Source of the DNA: Chloroflexota bacterium
GTDB lineage: Bacteria; Chloroflexota; UBA11872; VXNJ01
DNA: 6,919 nucleotides
Direction: 5' to 3'
NCBI GenBank assembly: GCA_026708165.1
Contig: JAPOVO010000064.1
Span: forward strand, 1-6,919
The translations under genes and the position numbers were made by a program. The notes below the pieces were generated by a model. It worked only from the letters and a program-made list of their open reading frames with translations. It ran no database searches and had not been told where the DNA came from. Each line of letters begins with the position of its first letter. The first letter of the stretch is position 1. Below are positions 1-5,683 of the stretch, in pieces.

Positions 1-801
1 TGCCGCAGCGCCGGCGGCGCCGGCGTGGCCGGCTTCGGTTTTGACATAGTCCGGCTCGACGACGAGGGCAGACCCGTATGGCAGCGGCCATTCCGGCCCG
101 ACAACCAACTCATCGAGGAGGCCATACTCACGAGCAACGGATTCGTCATTGTGCGCACCACAAACGCCAGCGGGACCGGTCATGTCTTCGCCTACTCGCC
201 AAATGGTCCGTTTTGGGGGCCTACGCAGGAGTACATCGGCGCCGCGTCTGTCGACGTTTCATCCGACGCAGGCATCATCGCGGTTGGATCTACCAAAGAC
301 AGTGTCAGTCAGGTAATCCTAATTCAGCGCGACGGCAATCTCGCGCAGCGTTTCGGCGTGGATGGCGAGATTCGGCGGATCATGCTCACGCAAGATGCTC
401 GCCATACCGTGGTCCACAGCGCCAACGGTCTAGTCGTCTACGACAACGAGCGCGGTGATTTCTTCGCGGACATCCCGTTTTCGGCAGACTTCGCGACTAT
501 CGGTTCGCGGGACGATACCGTATTCTCAGCCAGTCCTCGCGGCGTCGCCGCGTATTCAATCGCCGGTTCCCGGCTCTGGTTCAACGATGAGGTAGCTCCC
601 CGATCCTTGACGGCTTCGCACAACTTCGTGTGCGGACTCTCATCGGACACCTCGGTGAGCGTTCTCAGGACCAACGGAGAGTACGTCGGCGAAGCTACCA
701 CGCTCACCTCGATACGGGCCGTCGCCTTGGCGCCGGAAACGGACATCCTGGCAATCGCCAGCGCCGAGCGTAACGTTCTGGCCTGGCAGCTCCCCGTCTA
801 G
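1..801 (+). CDS. Beta-propeller protein, 5'-truncated by window edge
   Basis: The frame is open from the first base (TGC CGC AGC ...), so the gene very probably begins upstream. A GTG at 25 is the first start-like codon but has no visible ribosome binding site. Counting from that GTG (258 residues), a strand-like motif of the type hydrophobic-x-(D/N)-x-x-G-x-x-W recurs near residues 7, 54, 97, 136, 174, 211 and 251. Examples are DIVRLDDEGRPVW, VFAYSPNGPFW and VAAYSIAGSRLW. The spacing of about 37-47 residues is that of WD40/PQQ-like propeller blades, so this is close to a complete seven-bladed domain. Such domains are binding scaffolds, and the ligand cannot be told from sequence. The first visible codon is Cys followed by small residues, so a lipoprotein N-terminus is conceivable but cannot be tested here. 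It converges on the ykgJ-like gene and shares its stop region. The exact propeller family is not recognised. Confidence 0.7.
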   Translation, partial: CRSAGGAGVAGFGFDIVRLDDEGRPVWQRPFRPDNQLIEEAILTSNGFVIVRTTNASGTGHVFAYSPNGPFWGPTQEYIGAASVDVSSDAGIIAVGSTKDSVSQVILIQRDGNLAQRFGVDGEIRRIMLTQDARHTVVHSANGLVVYDNERGDFFADIPFSADFATIGSRDDTVFSASPRGVAAYSIAGSRLWFNDEVAPRSLTASHNFVCGLSSDTSVSVLRTNGEYVGEATTLTSIRAVALAPETDILAIASAERNVLAWQLPV

Positions 802-1601
802 GCACCCGGCTGGGGCGACTCCGGGTCGAATGCCTCACCGAAACCCCATTTGGTGTCGAGAACCGGCCAGTCCCGGCTGCCCCACAAGTCCACTGGGCAA
901 TCGGAGATATCTCCTCCGCGGTTGCGATGGCTAAGCACCCAGACGGGCAAGATCGTGAAATAGCTCTTGTCACCGTTCAAGGCATACGAGGCTTCCTGAT
1001 ACGGGCGATATAGCGGCAGTTCCACGTCGACGCCGTTGTCCAAGGCCACGCATATCTTGTCGAGGATAGGCTGGCAGTAGAGCGAGTCGTCCTCAGTGCG
1101 CATCATCCTGCCGTAAGAGCGGCACACGAGCGGTCGTACCGGATAGATCGAGCAGCGACCGTCGAAGAGAAACGGACACGTAGTTGACTCGTTATCAAAC
1201 ATCTCGCCAACCACATCCACGGCTCCCGGGGACTCTAAGTCAACCTCGCCCAGACGCATCCAGCTGGGCAATACCGACTCACCTTCCGTTAGCAACGCTT
1301 CGGCATTGCGAACAACCCGGGCGCGGCCCCCCGCGGTTAGGTTGTCCTGCATCCAGTCCAGGATGAGCCGCCATTCGTCGAACGTGACCAGCGGCAACTG
1401 ACTACAGCATTCACTACAGCCCGGGACGCAATGCACGCAGTCGAACTCACTCTCCACCCGCCCGACTACAAAGTTCGTGACACTATAGATCTCGGCCATG
1501 TCCGAAACGCCGCTCAGCGCCTCCAGCGCGGCTTCGTACTCATCGAGGTCTGCGCTCGCGATGCGCCGGCGCAGCGCAGTCAGAGGGTCGAGCTTCGACA
1601 T
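798..1601 (-). CDS. YkgJ-family cysteine-cluster (putative Zn/Fe-binding) protein
   Basis: A 267-residue protein with the YkgJ/CxxCxxCC pattern. The first cluster is C55, C58, C62, C65 and C66 (CVHCVPGCSECCSQLP), followed by a Phe-Asp-Glu-Trp segment. The second is C142, C150 and C160 within CPFLFDGRCSIYPVRPLVCR, the 'CPFL..G.CsIYpvRPlvCR' block that defines the family. C176 and C184 may be extra ligands. The family is annotated as zinc- or iron-chelating, but its reaction is unknown, so no enzyme activity is claimed. No signal peptide or membrane segment is visible, so it is probably cytoplasmic. The ATG at 1601 gives a sensible N-terminus, although only a weak purine-rich GGGCGG precedes it. 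It lies 42 nt after the slipin stop on the same strand and is probably the last gene of the nfeD-slipin transcript. Residues 186-267 are less family-typical. Confidence 0.85.
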   Translation of the reverse strand: MSKLDPLTALRRRIASADLDEYEAALEALSGVSDMAEIYSVTNFVVGRVESEFDCVHCVPGCSECCSQLPLVTFDEWRLILDWMQDNLTAGGRARVVRNAEALLTEGESVLPSWMRLGEVDLESPGAVDVVGEMFDNESTTCPFLFDGRCSIYPVRPLVCRSYGRMMRTEDDSLYCQPILDKICVALDNGVDVELPLYRPYQEASYALNGDKSYFTILPVWVLSHRNRGGDISDCPVDLWGSRDWPVLDTKWGFGEAFDPESPQPGA

Positions 1602-1643
1602 CCGCCCGCGCCGCGCGAATACGATTCGATCGGTGGAATTCGG

Positions 1644-2513
1644 CTAGCTTTCCTTTTCGATATTCCTGGCGATCGCCGCAGAGAACGGTCGAATCAGCTC
1701 GGTAAGCTCCAGCGGAAGTATGAACTTCGTCGATTCGCCGGCGCCAATTTCCTTAAGAGCTTCCATGTACTGCAACGTCAGGGTATTGGAGTCGATTCGC
1801 TGGGCCGCCTCGAAAATGGTTCGAAGCGCCTCGGAATAACCCTCGGCGCGGAGTAGCTGTGACTCGCGGTCGCCCTCCGCGCGCAGGATGTTCGAGCGTT
1901 TGTCACCTTCGGCCACCTCGATCGCGGCGGCGCGCTGCCCCTCGGATTCAGTGACCATGGCCCTGCGGTTCCGCTCGGCGGTCATCTGCCTGTTCATGGA
2001 TTCCTGGATGTCGCGCGGAGGGTCGATTTCCCGAATCTCGACTGCCGTCACCTTCACGCCCCAGCGCGCCGTAACCTCGTCGAGCTTAATCCGCAATTCC
2101 TGGTTCAGCCGCTCTCGCTGAGAGAGGGCTTCATCAAGCGTGGTCTCGCCGATCACCGCTCTCAGCGTGGTCATCGCCATGCCCTGTGCCGCGCCGGCGA
2201 AGTCGGCAACCTCGACCACGCTGGACATCGAATCGAAGACCCGATAGTAAATCAGCAGATCGACCTGGATGTTTACGTTGTCCTTGGTGATCGTGTTCTG
2301 GCTTCCAATTGGCACGACCTGCTCACGAAGGTCGACCCTCTCAGCCCGCTCGATTATTGGAATAAGCAGCACCAAGCCCGGTCCGCGCACTCCGACCGCG
2401 CGCCCCAGCCTGAACACGACCAGACGCTCGAATTCACGAACTATCTTGATTGCCGACAGAATGATGAACAGCGCGATAGCAGCCAGAATCAGGACGACAA
2501 TTAGCGTTTCCAC
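1644..2513 (-). CDS. Slipin: stomatin/prohibitin (SPFH) family membrane scaffold protein
   Basis: A 289-residue protein of typical slipin length. Residues 3-24 form one hydrophobic segment, followed by the SPFH domain (about 25-190) with the stomatin-like entry EFERLVVFRLGR and GPGLVLLIPIIERAERVDLR. The signature DPPRDIQESMNRQMTAERNR (about 164-183) leads into an Ala/Glu/Arg-rich coiled coil (about 175-230) with the repeated RAEG motif. The C-terminus carries the conserved hydrophobic patch STKFILPLELTELI (261-274). Slipins oligomerise into membrane microdomain scaffolds. In Pyrococcus horikoshii the partner NfeD-type protease cuts the stomatin near its C-terminal hydrophobic patch, so this region is the likely substrate site (inference). 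The GTG start at 2513 is 2 nt after the nfeD stop and is served by an AAGGAG motif inside the end of nfeD, so the pair is cotranscribed and probably translationally coupled. Confidence 0.93.
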   Translation of the reverse strand: METLIVVLILAAIALFIILSAIKIVREFERLVVFRLGRAVGVRGPGLVLLIPIIERAERVDLREQVVPIGSQNTITKDNVNIQVDLLIYYRVFDSMSSVVEVADFAGAAQGMAMTTLRAVIGETTLDEALSQRERLNQELRIKLDEVTARWGVKVTAVEIREIDPPRDIQESMNRQMTAERNRRAMVTESEGQRAAAIEVAEGDKRSNILRAEGDRESQLLRAEGYSEALRTIFEAAQRIDSNTLTLQYMEALKEIGAGESTKFILPLELTELIRPFSAAIARNIEKES

Positions 2514-2515
2514 GT

Positions 2516-3955
2516 TTAGCTCTCCTTTCGACCTTTACGATCTTCGGCAGGTCGTTCCCCAGTGCGGCGAACAGAGCCGTCCGTTGCAACCGCTTCAACT
2601 ACAAGCGTAAGCCCTCGACTGCCCAAAACTCTAACCAAACGCCCTTTCGGAACCCGGCCCGATTTTGATTCCGCCGTCCACTCTTCGCTGTCCACAAGTA
2701 CCGTGCCCTGAGGTTTCAGAACGCTCTGCGTCTCTCCCACGGCGTCGGGCAAGGGAATCTGCCTCATTGCCGAAGACGCCCGTCTGGCAATCATCCCGGT
2801 TCTGGCGAGGATAATCACGACGACCGCAGCAAGGACGGCCACAACCGTCAGGAGAATCCGGCTTACGCGAACTTCAGGCGATGCCGGCCCCGCGACGTCG
2901 GGAGCCTGAAAGAGAAACAATCCACCCAAGACGAGCGCCACCGCCCCTCCTCCTCCAAGCACGCCGTTTGAGGGTACGAATGCTTCGAGAGCGAACAAGG
3001 CCAGCGCCAGAACGATCAGTCCGACGCCCGCCCAGTTAACAGGCAGAGAGCCGAAGGCCGTGAAGGCCAGGATCAGCGATATCGCTCCCGCGACGCCGGG
3101 AAAGATAAGTCCCGGACTGAATATCTCGACCGTCAGCGCCAGCCCACCCAGGCTGAACAGCAAGAACGCGATGTTGGGATCGACGAGTATGTGCAGGAAC
3201 GAATCCACCGGATTCATGCCAATTCTGTCGTAGGAGAGTCCCTGGGTCTGCAATGTCGTGGCTCCCGACGGCAACGAAACCTCGCGGCCGTCGAGGAGTG
3301 GGAGCAGCTCGTCAACGTCCGACGCAATCAGATCGATTACCCCAAGCTCAAGAGCCTCGGCGGCAGAGATCGAGACGCTCTCTCGAACAGCACTTTCCGC
3401 CCAATCGGCGTTTCGGCCACGCGACTCCGCCAGTCCACGAACGTAAGCGGCGGCATCATTCGTGACTTTCGATTCGAGCACGTCACTTTGACCCGACTGG
3501 TCGCCCCCGAGCGACACAGGGCTGGCGGCGCCGATATTGGTGCTGGGAGCCATAGCCGCAACGTGACCGGCCATAGCGATGAAGAGTCCTGCGGAAGCGG
3601 CACGCGCGCCGTCGGGACCTACGAATATGACGACGGGAATCTCGCTAATCAAAATGCGTCTGATCATCTCGCGCATGGCCGTATCGAGACCGCCCGGTGT
3701 ATCCATTTCGATTACCAAGAGCTCGCGGCCATTCCGTTCGGCGGCGTCGATCGCGCGCACCACATAGCGGCTGCTGATCGAGTCGATCACGCCGTTCAGC
3801 TCAATCACCGCGACAGGCGCCCGGGTTTGAGCCCATACCGCACTAAGTGGCAGCACCAGCATGAGCAAAAGCGGAACGGCAAGGCGGAGGATTTTCAGTA
3901 AGAGCTGCACGGGTTCAACATCCACCGCACGCTCAGGGAGCGCGTCTTCTGCCAA
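2516..3955 (-). CDS. nfeD: NfeD long form: membrane-bound ClpP-class serine protease
   Basis: A 479-residue protein with the full-length NfeD architecture. Residues about 20-42 form a signal peptide or membrane anchor ending near AVWAQ. A ClpP-class protease domain follows (about 46-215), with the MDTPGG motif at 84-89. Ser121 in AASAG is the likely nucleophile and Lys163 in ESKVTNDAAAYV the general base. Their 42-residue separation closely matches the Ser-Lys dyad of the Pyrococcus homologue PH1510. Membrane segments lie near 262-279, 283-303, 306-327, 331-350 and 365-386. A C-terminal OB-fold NfeD domain follows (about 405-462, with LKPQGTVLVDSEEW and G-x-LVRVLGSRGLTLVVEA). The protease domain should lie on the outer face. 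Its known partner is stomatin, encoded immediately downstream. The start is uncertain: TTG at 3955 gives the longest product, but GTG at 3910, preceded by GGTGGA, would begin directly at the signal peptide (MQLLLKILRLAVPLLL). Confidence 0.93.
   Translation of the reverse strand: MAEDALPERAVDVEPVQLLLKILRLAVPLLLMLVLPLSAVWAQTRAPVAVIELNGVIDSISSRYVVRAIDAAERNGRELLVIEMDTPGGLDTAMREMIRRILISEIPVVIFVGPDGARAASAGLFIAMAGHVAAMAPSTNIGAASPVSLGGDQSGQSDVLESKVTNDAAAYVRGLAESRGRNADWAESAVRESVSISAAEALELGVIDLIASDVDELLPLLDGREVSLPSGATTLQTQGLSYDRIGMNPVDSFLHILVDPNIAFLLFSLGGLALTVEIFSPGLIFPGVAGAISLILAFTAFGSLPVNWAGVGLIVLALALFALEAFVPSNGVLGGGGAVALVLGGLFLFQAPDVAGPASPEVRVSRILLTVVAVLAAVVVIILARTGMIARRASSAMRQIPLPDAVGETQSVLKPQGTVLVDSEEWTAESKSGRVPKGRLVRVLGSRGLTLVVEAVATDGSVRRTGERPAEDRKGRKES
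2519..2528 (-). promoter_or_regulatory. Ribosome binding site for slipin, inside nfeD 3' end
   Basis: Read on the minus strand, the last nfeD codons contain AAAGGAGAGC immediately before the TAA stop. The slipin GTG follows after TAA and AC. The AAGGAG core is about 8 nt from the GTG, so it fixes the start at 2513 and implies translational coupling between protease and scaffold. Confidence 0.75.
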
Positions 3956-4101
3956 ACTACCACCAAATGAGTTTAGACCCAGATTGCACGGCGGAATCGG
4001 CCTGGATTGAGATTGGAGTTTCAGCGCCCGGCGGCAACATTCCTACAATAGTCCGGTGACAGACCAAGAACCAGTTCCTCGACGCGAGGTGGATTTACGA
4101 A
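3956..4101. promoter_or_regulatory. Divergent intergenic region between nfeD operon and GNAT gene
   Basis: This 146-bp gap must carry promoters for both directions. For the rightward gene, TACAAT at 4044-4049 is a good -10 box, but no convincing -35 lies at 16-18 nt (TTTCAG at 4019-4024 is 19 nt away). For the leftward operon, only a weak TAAACT (3975-3970, minus strand) is seen, with no clear -35. No obvious palindromic operator was found. Confidence 0.4.
4086..4092 (+). promoter_or_regulatory. Ribosome binding site for the GNAT gene
   Basis: GAGGTGG ends 9 nt before the GTG at 4102. This supports that codon as the start over any internal ATG. The resulting N-terminus, METEIRTVSE, begins right at the first beta strand expected of a GNAT fold. 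Confidence 0.55.
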
Positions 4102-5289
4102 GTGGAAACTGAAATCAGAACCGTATCCGAGCACATTCACGATGACGTGCTTGACCTGCTCGCTCGCAGCTTTGGCAAAGACGACGACTACTTCCGGCGA
4201 CAGCACGAAGGCGATCCTTCCTATTCACACGATCGGGCTTGGGTGCTTCTCGAGGACGGAAAGATCGTCAGTCACGTCCAGATCTACGACAAGGTCATGC
4301 GGTATGGCGACGGCCGCATTCCGTTCGGGGGCATAGCCGACGTGGGCACCGATCCCGAATACCGGCGAAGAGGTCACGCGGCGAAACTGCTCAGCAACGC
4401 CGTCGGCTACATGAAGCGAAACGATCTCCCCTTGTCGCTGCTGTACACGGGAACGCCGCCGCTCTACGAGGCGGGGGGCTGGCACAGCGTGCCGGCTACC
4501 GTTTTGGAGGCCGATGTTCCCACCGAGGCCCGGCCCGGACCTCGCGCCTACACCATAAAACCGTTCGAAGAATCGCAGTTACGTTTGCTCGCAAGCTACT
4601 GGGACCAGGCCATGTCGAATCTGGTCGGCCCGCTTGACCGCAGCGTTGAGTATTTCCAGAAGCAACCAAGCTGGCACGTAGGTTGGGGTGACGTGCAGTG
4701 GGACGTGATTCACCGAGTTGGCCACCCGGCCGGGTTCGTTCGGACCGCTATAGAAGGCGAGACTCTGGAGTTGCTGGACGTGTGCGGCACGAGCGACGAA
4801 GTCGTCCAGGTCGCGTGCGCCTGGGCGGTCCGCCGGGCGGTCGAGTCAGGATGCCGGAAGATCGAAGGCCGGGTTTCACCAGGGTCGATTCTAGTCAGGG
4901 AACTCGCCGCCTTCGCCGACATCCGGCTCACCACAAGCGACTCGCAGATGATGAGGCTCAACGACCTGGAGGGAGTCTTGAGGGGGGCGCTGCCCGAGTT
5001 TCACCGCAGGCGTCGGCACAACCCCCTGGCGGACCAGCCCGTGACCCTGGTAGTCGGCAATTCCGCGGTACGACTCGAGTTTCCGTCTGGAACGGTCGCG
5101 CTGGGTCCGCCTGAACATGGCGATCGAATGATCGAGCTAACGGACAAGCAGTTCCTGCACATGCTGATGGGACTTCCCGGAGCTCAGGAGCCAATCACCG
5201 AGTCCGATCTCAGACCCTCCATCAAATCTCAGCTCTTGAACATATTTCCGCAGACAGGCCACGTGTTCTGGTACGCCGACGCCTTCTGA
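4102..5289 (+). CDS. Eis-like GNAT family N-acetyltransferase
   Basis: A 395-residue protein, close to the roughly 400 residues of Eis-type enzymes (N-terminal GNAT, second GNAT-like domain, SCP2-like C-terminal domain). The acetyl-CoA pyrophosphate loop is VGTDPEYRRRGHAAKLL (81-97), with R-R-G-H-A as the Q/RxxGxG/A motif. The segment LLYTGTPPLYEAGGW (113-127) places Tyr122 where Eis has its general-acid Tyr (Tyr126 in M. tuberculosis). A degenerate second GNAT domain spans about 145-285. The C-terminal part (about 285-395) contains VTLVVGNSAVRLEF and LTDKQFLHMLMG, as in sterol-carrier-like domains. The chain ends in Phe, as Eis does, and in Eis the terminal carboxylate takes part in catalysis. 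Members acetylate amines such as aminoglycosides, polyamines or peptides; the substrate here is unknown and resistance should not be assumed. It appears monocistronic and is divergent from the nfeD operon. Confidence 0.85.
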   Translation: METEIRTVSEHIHDDVLDLLARSFGKDDDYFRRQHEGDPSYSHDRAWVLLEDGKIVSHVQIYDKVMRYGDGRIPFGGIADVGTDPEYRRRGHAAKLLSNAVGYMKRNDLPLSLLYTGTPPLYEAGGWHSVPATVLEADVPTEARPGPRAYTIKPFEESQLRLLASYWDQAMSNLVGPLDRSVEYFQKQPSWHVGWGDVQWDVIHRVGHPAGFVRTAIEGETLELLDVCGTSDEVVQVACAWAVRRAVESGCRKIEGRVSPGSILVRELAAFADIRLTTSDSQMMRLNDLEGVLRGALPEFHRRRRHNPLADQPVTLVVGNSAVRLEFPSGTVALGPPEHGDRMIELTDKQFLHMLMGLPGAQEPITESDLRPSIKSQLLNIFPQTGHVFWYADAF

Positions 5290-5448
5290 GATGCCCGGCT
5301 CCATGACGAGTCCGTTCCTGTTCACGGTCAGTCGTTCGCGGTTGCGATGAGATTTTCGGACGGCTAAACATCTCTCACCCGCCTAACGGCGGCGGAGGCC
5401 TTAGGTCGTTCATTGCAGATCCCGGCGCGTCAAACGAGGGGCGTCACC
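5290..5448. other. Intergenic spacer after GNAT gene, no gene seen
   Basis: No plausible coding frame is seen here. A short hairpin, CCGCC-TAAC-GGCGG (5379-5392), lies about 90 bp after the GNAT stop, but it has no following T-run. It could be a weak or factor-dependent transcription end for the GNAT gene. Otherwise nothing is recognised up to the aroF promoter. Confidence 0.4.
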
Positions 5449-5478
5449 TTGACCCGCGCTGACAGGGAGACTTATAGT
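5449..5478 (+). promoter_or_regulatory. Sigma70-type promoter of the aroF attenuator/aroF-aroA unit
   Basis: TTGACC (5449-5454, five of six to TTGACA) and TATAGT (5473-5478, five of six to TATAAT) are separated by 18 nt. The expected transcription start is about A5485, only 3 nt before the ATG of the leader frame. It is the best promoter-like match noticed in the window and sits exactly where an attenuated aroF transcript would need to begin. Confidence 0.75.
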
Positions 5479-5487
5479 GGCAGCATC

Positions 5488-5580
5488 ATGAAGAGCAAGG
5501 TTTCGAGCGCGATTCTCATGGGGAGCGCCGCGTATTACACCTTTACCGTGCCGGCTCGGCCGGCGGGGCTGCCTATGTAG
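5488..5580 (+). CDS. Putative aroF leader peptide, 30 aa, with Tyr-Tyr-Thr-Phe
   Basis: This is an ATG-to-TAG frame of 30 codons starting MKSKVSSAILMG. Residues 16-19 are Tyr-Tyr-Thr-Phe (TAT TAC ACC TTT), and the peptide ends ARPAGLPM. The end products of the pathway served by downstream aroF are Tyr and Phe, so these are the expected control codons. No ribosome binding site fits: AGGGAG at 5464-5469 is too far away and lies inside the promoter. Translation is therefore probably leaderless or nearly so, starting 0-3 nt from the RNA 5' end. An alternative internal start is ATG 5518, which keeps the aromatic codons. The peptide itself is unlikely to have a function. A Phe-containing leader (aroR) ahead of aroF has been described in Corynebacterium glutamicum, which is a precedent for the arrangement. 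Confidence 0.65.
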   Translation: MKSKVSSAILMGSAAYYTFTVPARPAGLPM

Positions 5581-5606
5581 CAGTTCCGCGCACGAGACGA
5601 GCCGGC

Positions 5607-5638
5607 AGCAGAGGAATTTCCTCTGCTTTTTTGTTTTT
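5607..5638 (+). terminator. Intrinsic terminator in the aroF leader (attenuator terminator)
   Basis: The stem AGCAGAGG (5607-5614) / CCTCTGCT (5620-5627) is a perfect 8 bp around the loop AATTT, and one further A-T pair can form inside. It is followed by TTTTTGTTTTT (5628-5638). It ends 45 nt before the aroF start and 27 nt after the leader peptide stop (5580 to 5607). The GNAT gene ends more than 300 bp upstream with a separate promoter in between, so this terminator is better explained as attenuating aroF than as ending the GNAT transcript. Confidence 0.9.
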
Positions 5639-5650
5639 AGAAGCTGATTT

Positions 5651-5664
5651 CGGGCGGTCGCCCG
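5651..5664 (+). other. Small hairpin just upstream of the aroF ribosome binding site
   Basis: CGGGC (5651-5655) and GCCCG (5660-5664) form a 5-bp GC-only stem with loop GGTC, ending 4 nt before the GGAG of the aroF ribosome binding site. It has no T-run, so it is not a terminator. It might influence initiation of aroF translation, but there is no direct evidence for this. Confidence 0.35.
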
Positions 5665-5668
5665 GTCT

Positions 5669-5680
5669 GGAGAATGAGGG
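5669..5680 (+). promoter_or_regulatory. Ribosome binding site for aroF (TTG start)
   Basis: GGAGAATGAGGG precedes the TTG at 5684. GGAG is 11 nt from the TTG and GAGGG is 3 nt from it. An in-frame TGA at 5675-5677 rules out any earlier start, and the resulting N-terminus MIIVAK matches the usual start of this DAHP synthase family (MIIV...). The TTG is therefore well supported despite being a rare start codon. Confidence 0.65.
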
Positions 5681-5683
5681 CAA

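Larger units (their letters stand above)
5485..5638 (+). promoter_or_regulatory. Predicted ribosome-mediated transcription attenuator (Tyr/Phe-responsive) for aroF
   Basis: Three parts occur in the right order between promoter and aroF: a short frame with Tyr-Tyr-Thr-Phe codons (5533-5544), a set of mutually exclusive pairings, and a terminator. The pairings seen are as follows. GCCGGC 5550-5555 pairs with 5559-5564 (loop TCG). A 10-bp stem 5563-5572/5580-5589 has two G-U pairs and a 7-nt loop, and takes in the last base of the leader stop. A perfect 10-nt complement joins TGCCGGCTCG 5549-5558 to CGAGCCGGCA 5598-5607. GCTGCC 5568-5573 pairs with GGCAGC 5604-5609, which takes three bases of the terminator's left arm. 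A ribosome stalled at the Tyr/Phe codons would cover 5549-5555 and change which pairings form. Which one acts as antiterminator is inference, because its overlap with the terminator is short. Confidence 0.72.

Noticed and set aside
1431..1856. 141-codon plus-strand open frame spanning the ykgJ-slipin junction
   Set aside because: It is antisense to conserved parts of both genes, with no ribosome binding site or recognisable domain.
3191..3901. 236-codon plus-strand open frame
   Set aside because: It lies entirely antisense to nfeD, whose domains and catalytic residues are clear. Its translation is compositionally odd and resembles no family, so it is a shadow frame.
4102..5289. Calling the GNAT gene an aminoglycoside-resistance gene
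   Set aside because: Eis-like proteins have broad or unknown amine substrates, and nothing in the sequence or neighbours points to a resistance role.
5379..5392. CCGCC-TAAC-GGCGG hairpin as an intrinsic terminator for the GNAT gene
   Set aside because: The stem is short and no T-run follows, so it is noted only as a feature of the spacer.
5578..5638. T-box riboswitch candidate: TAGCAGTTCCGCG followed by a terminator resembles the tail of a T-box
   Set aside because: The central TGGNAC that pairs with the tRNA acceptor end is absent, and no Stem I or specifier loop fits in the short leader. The leader-peptide model explains the region better.
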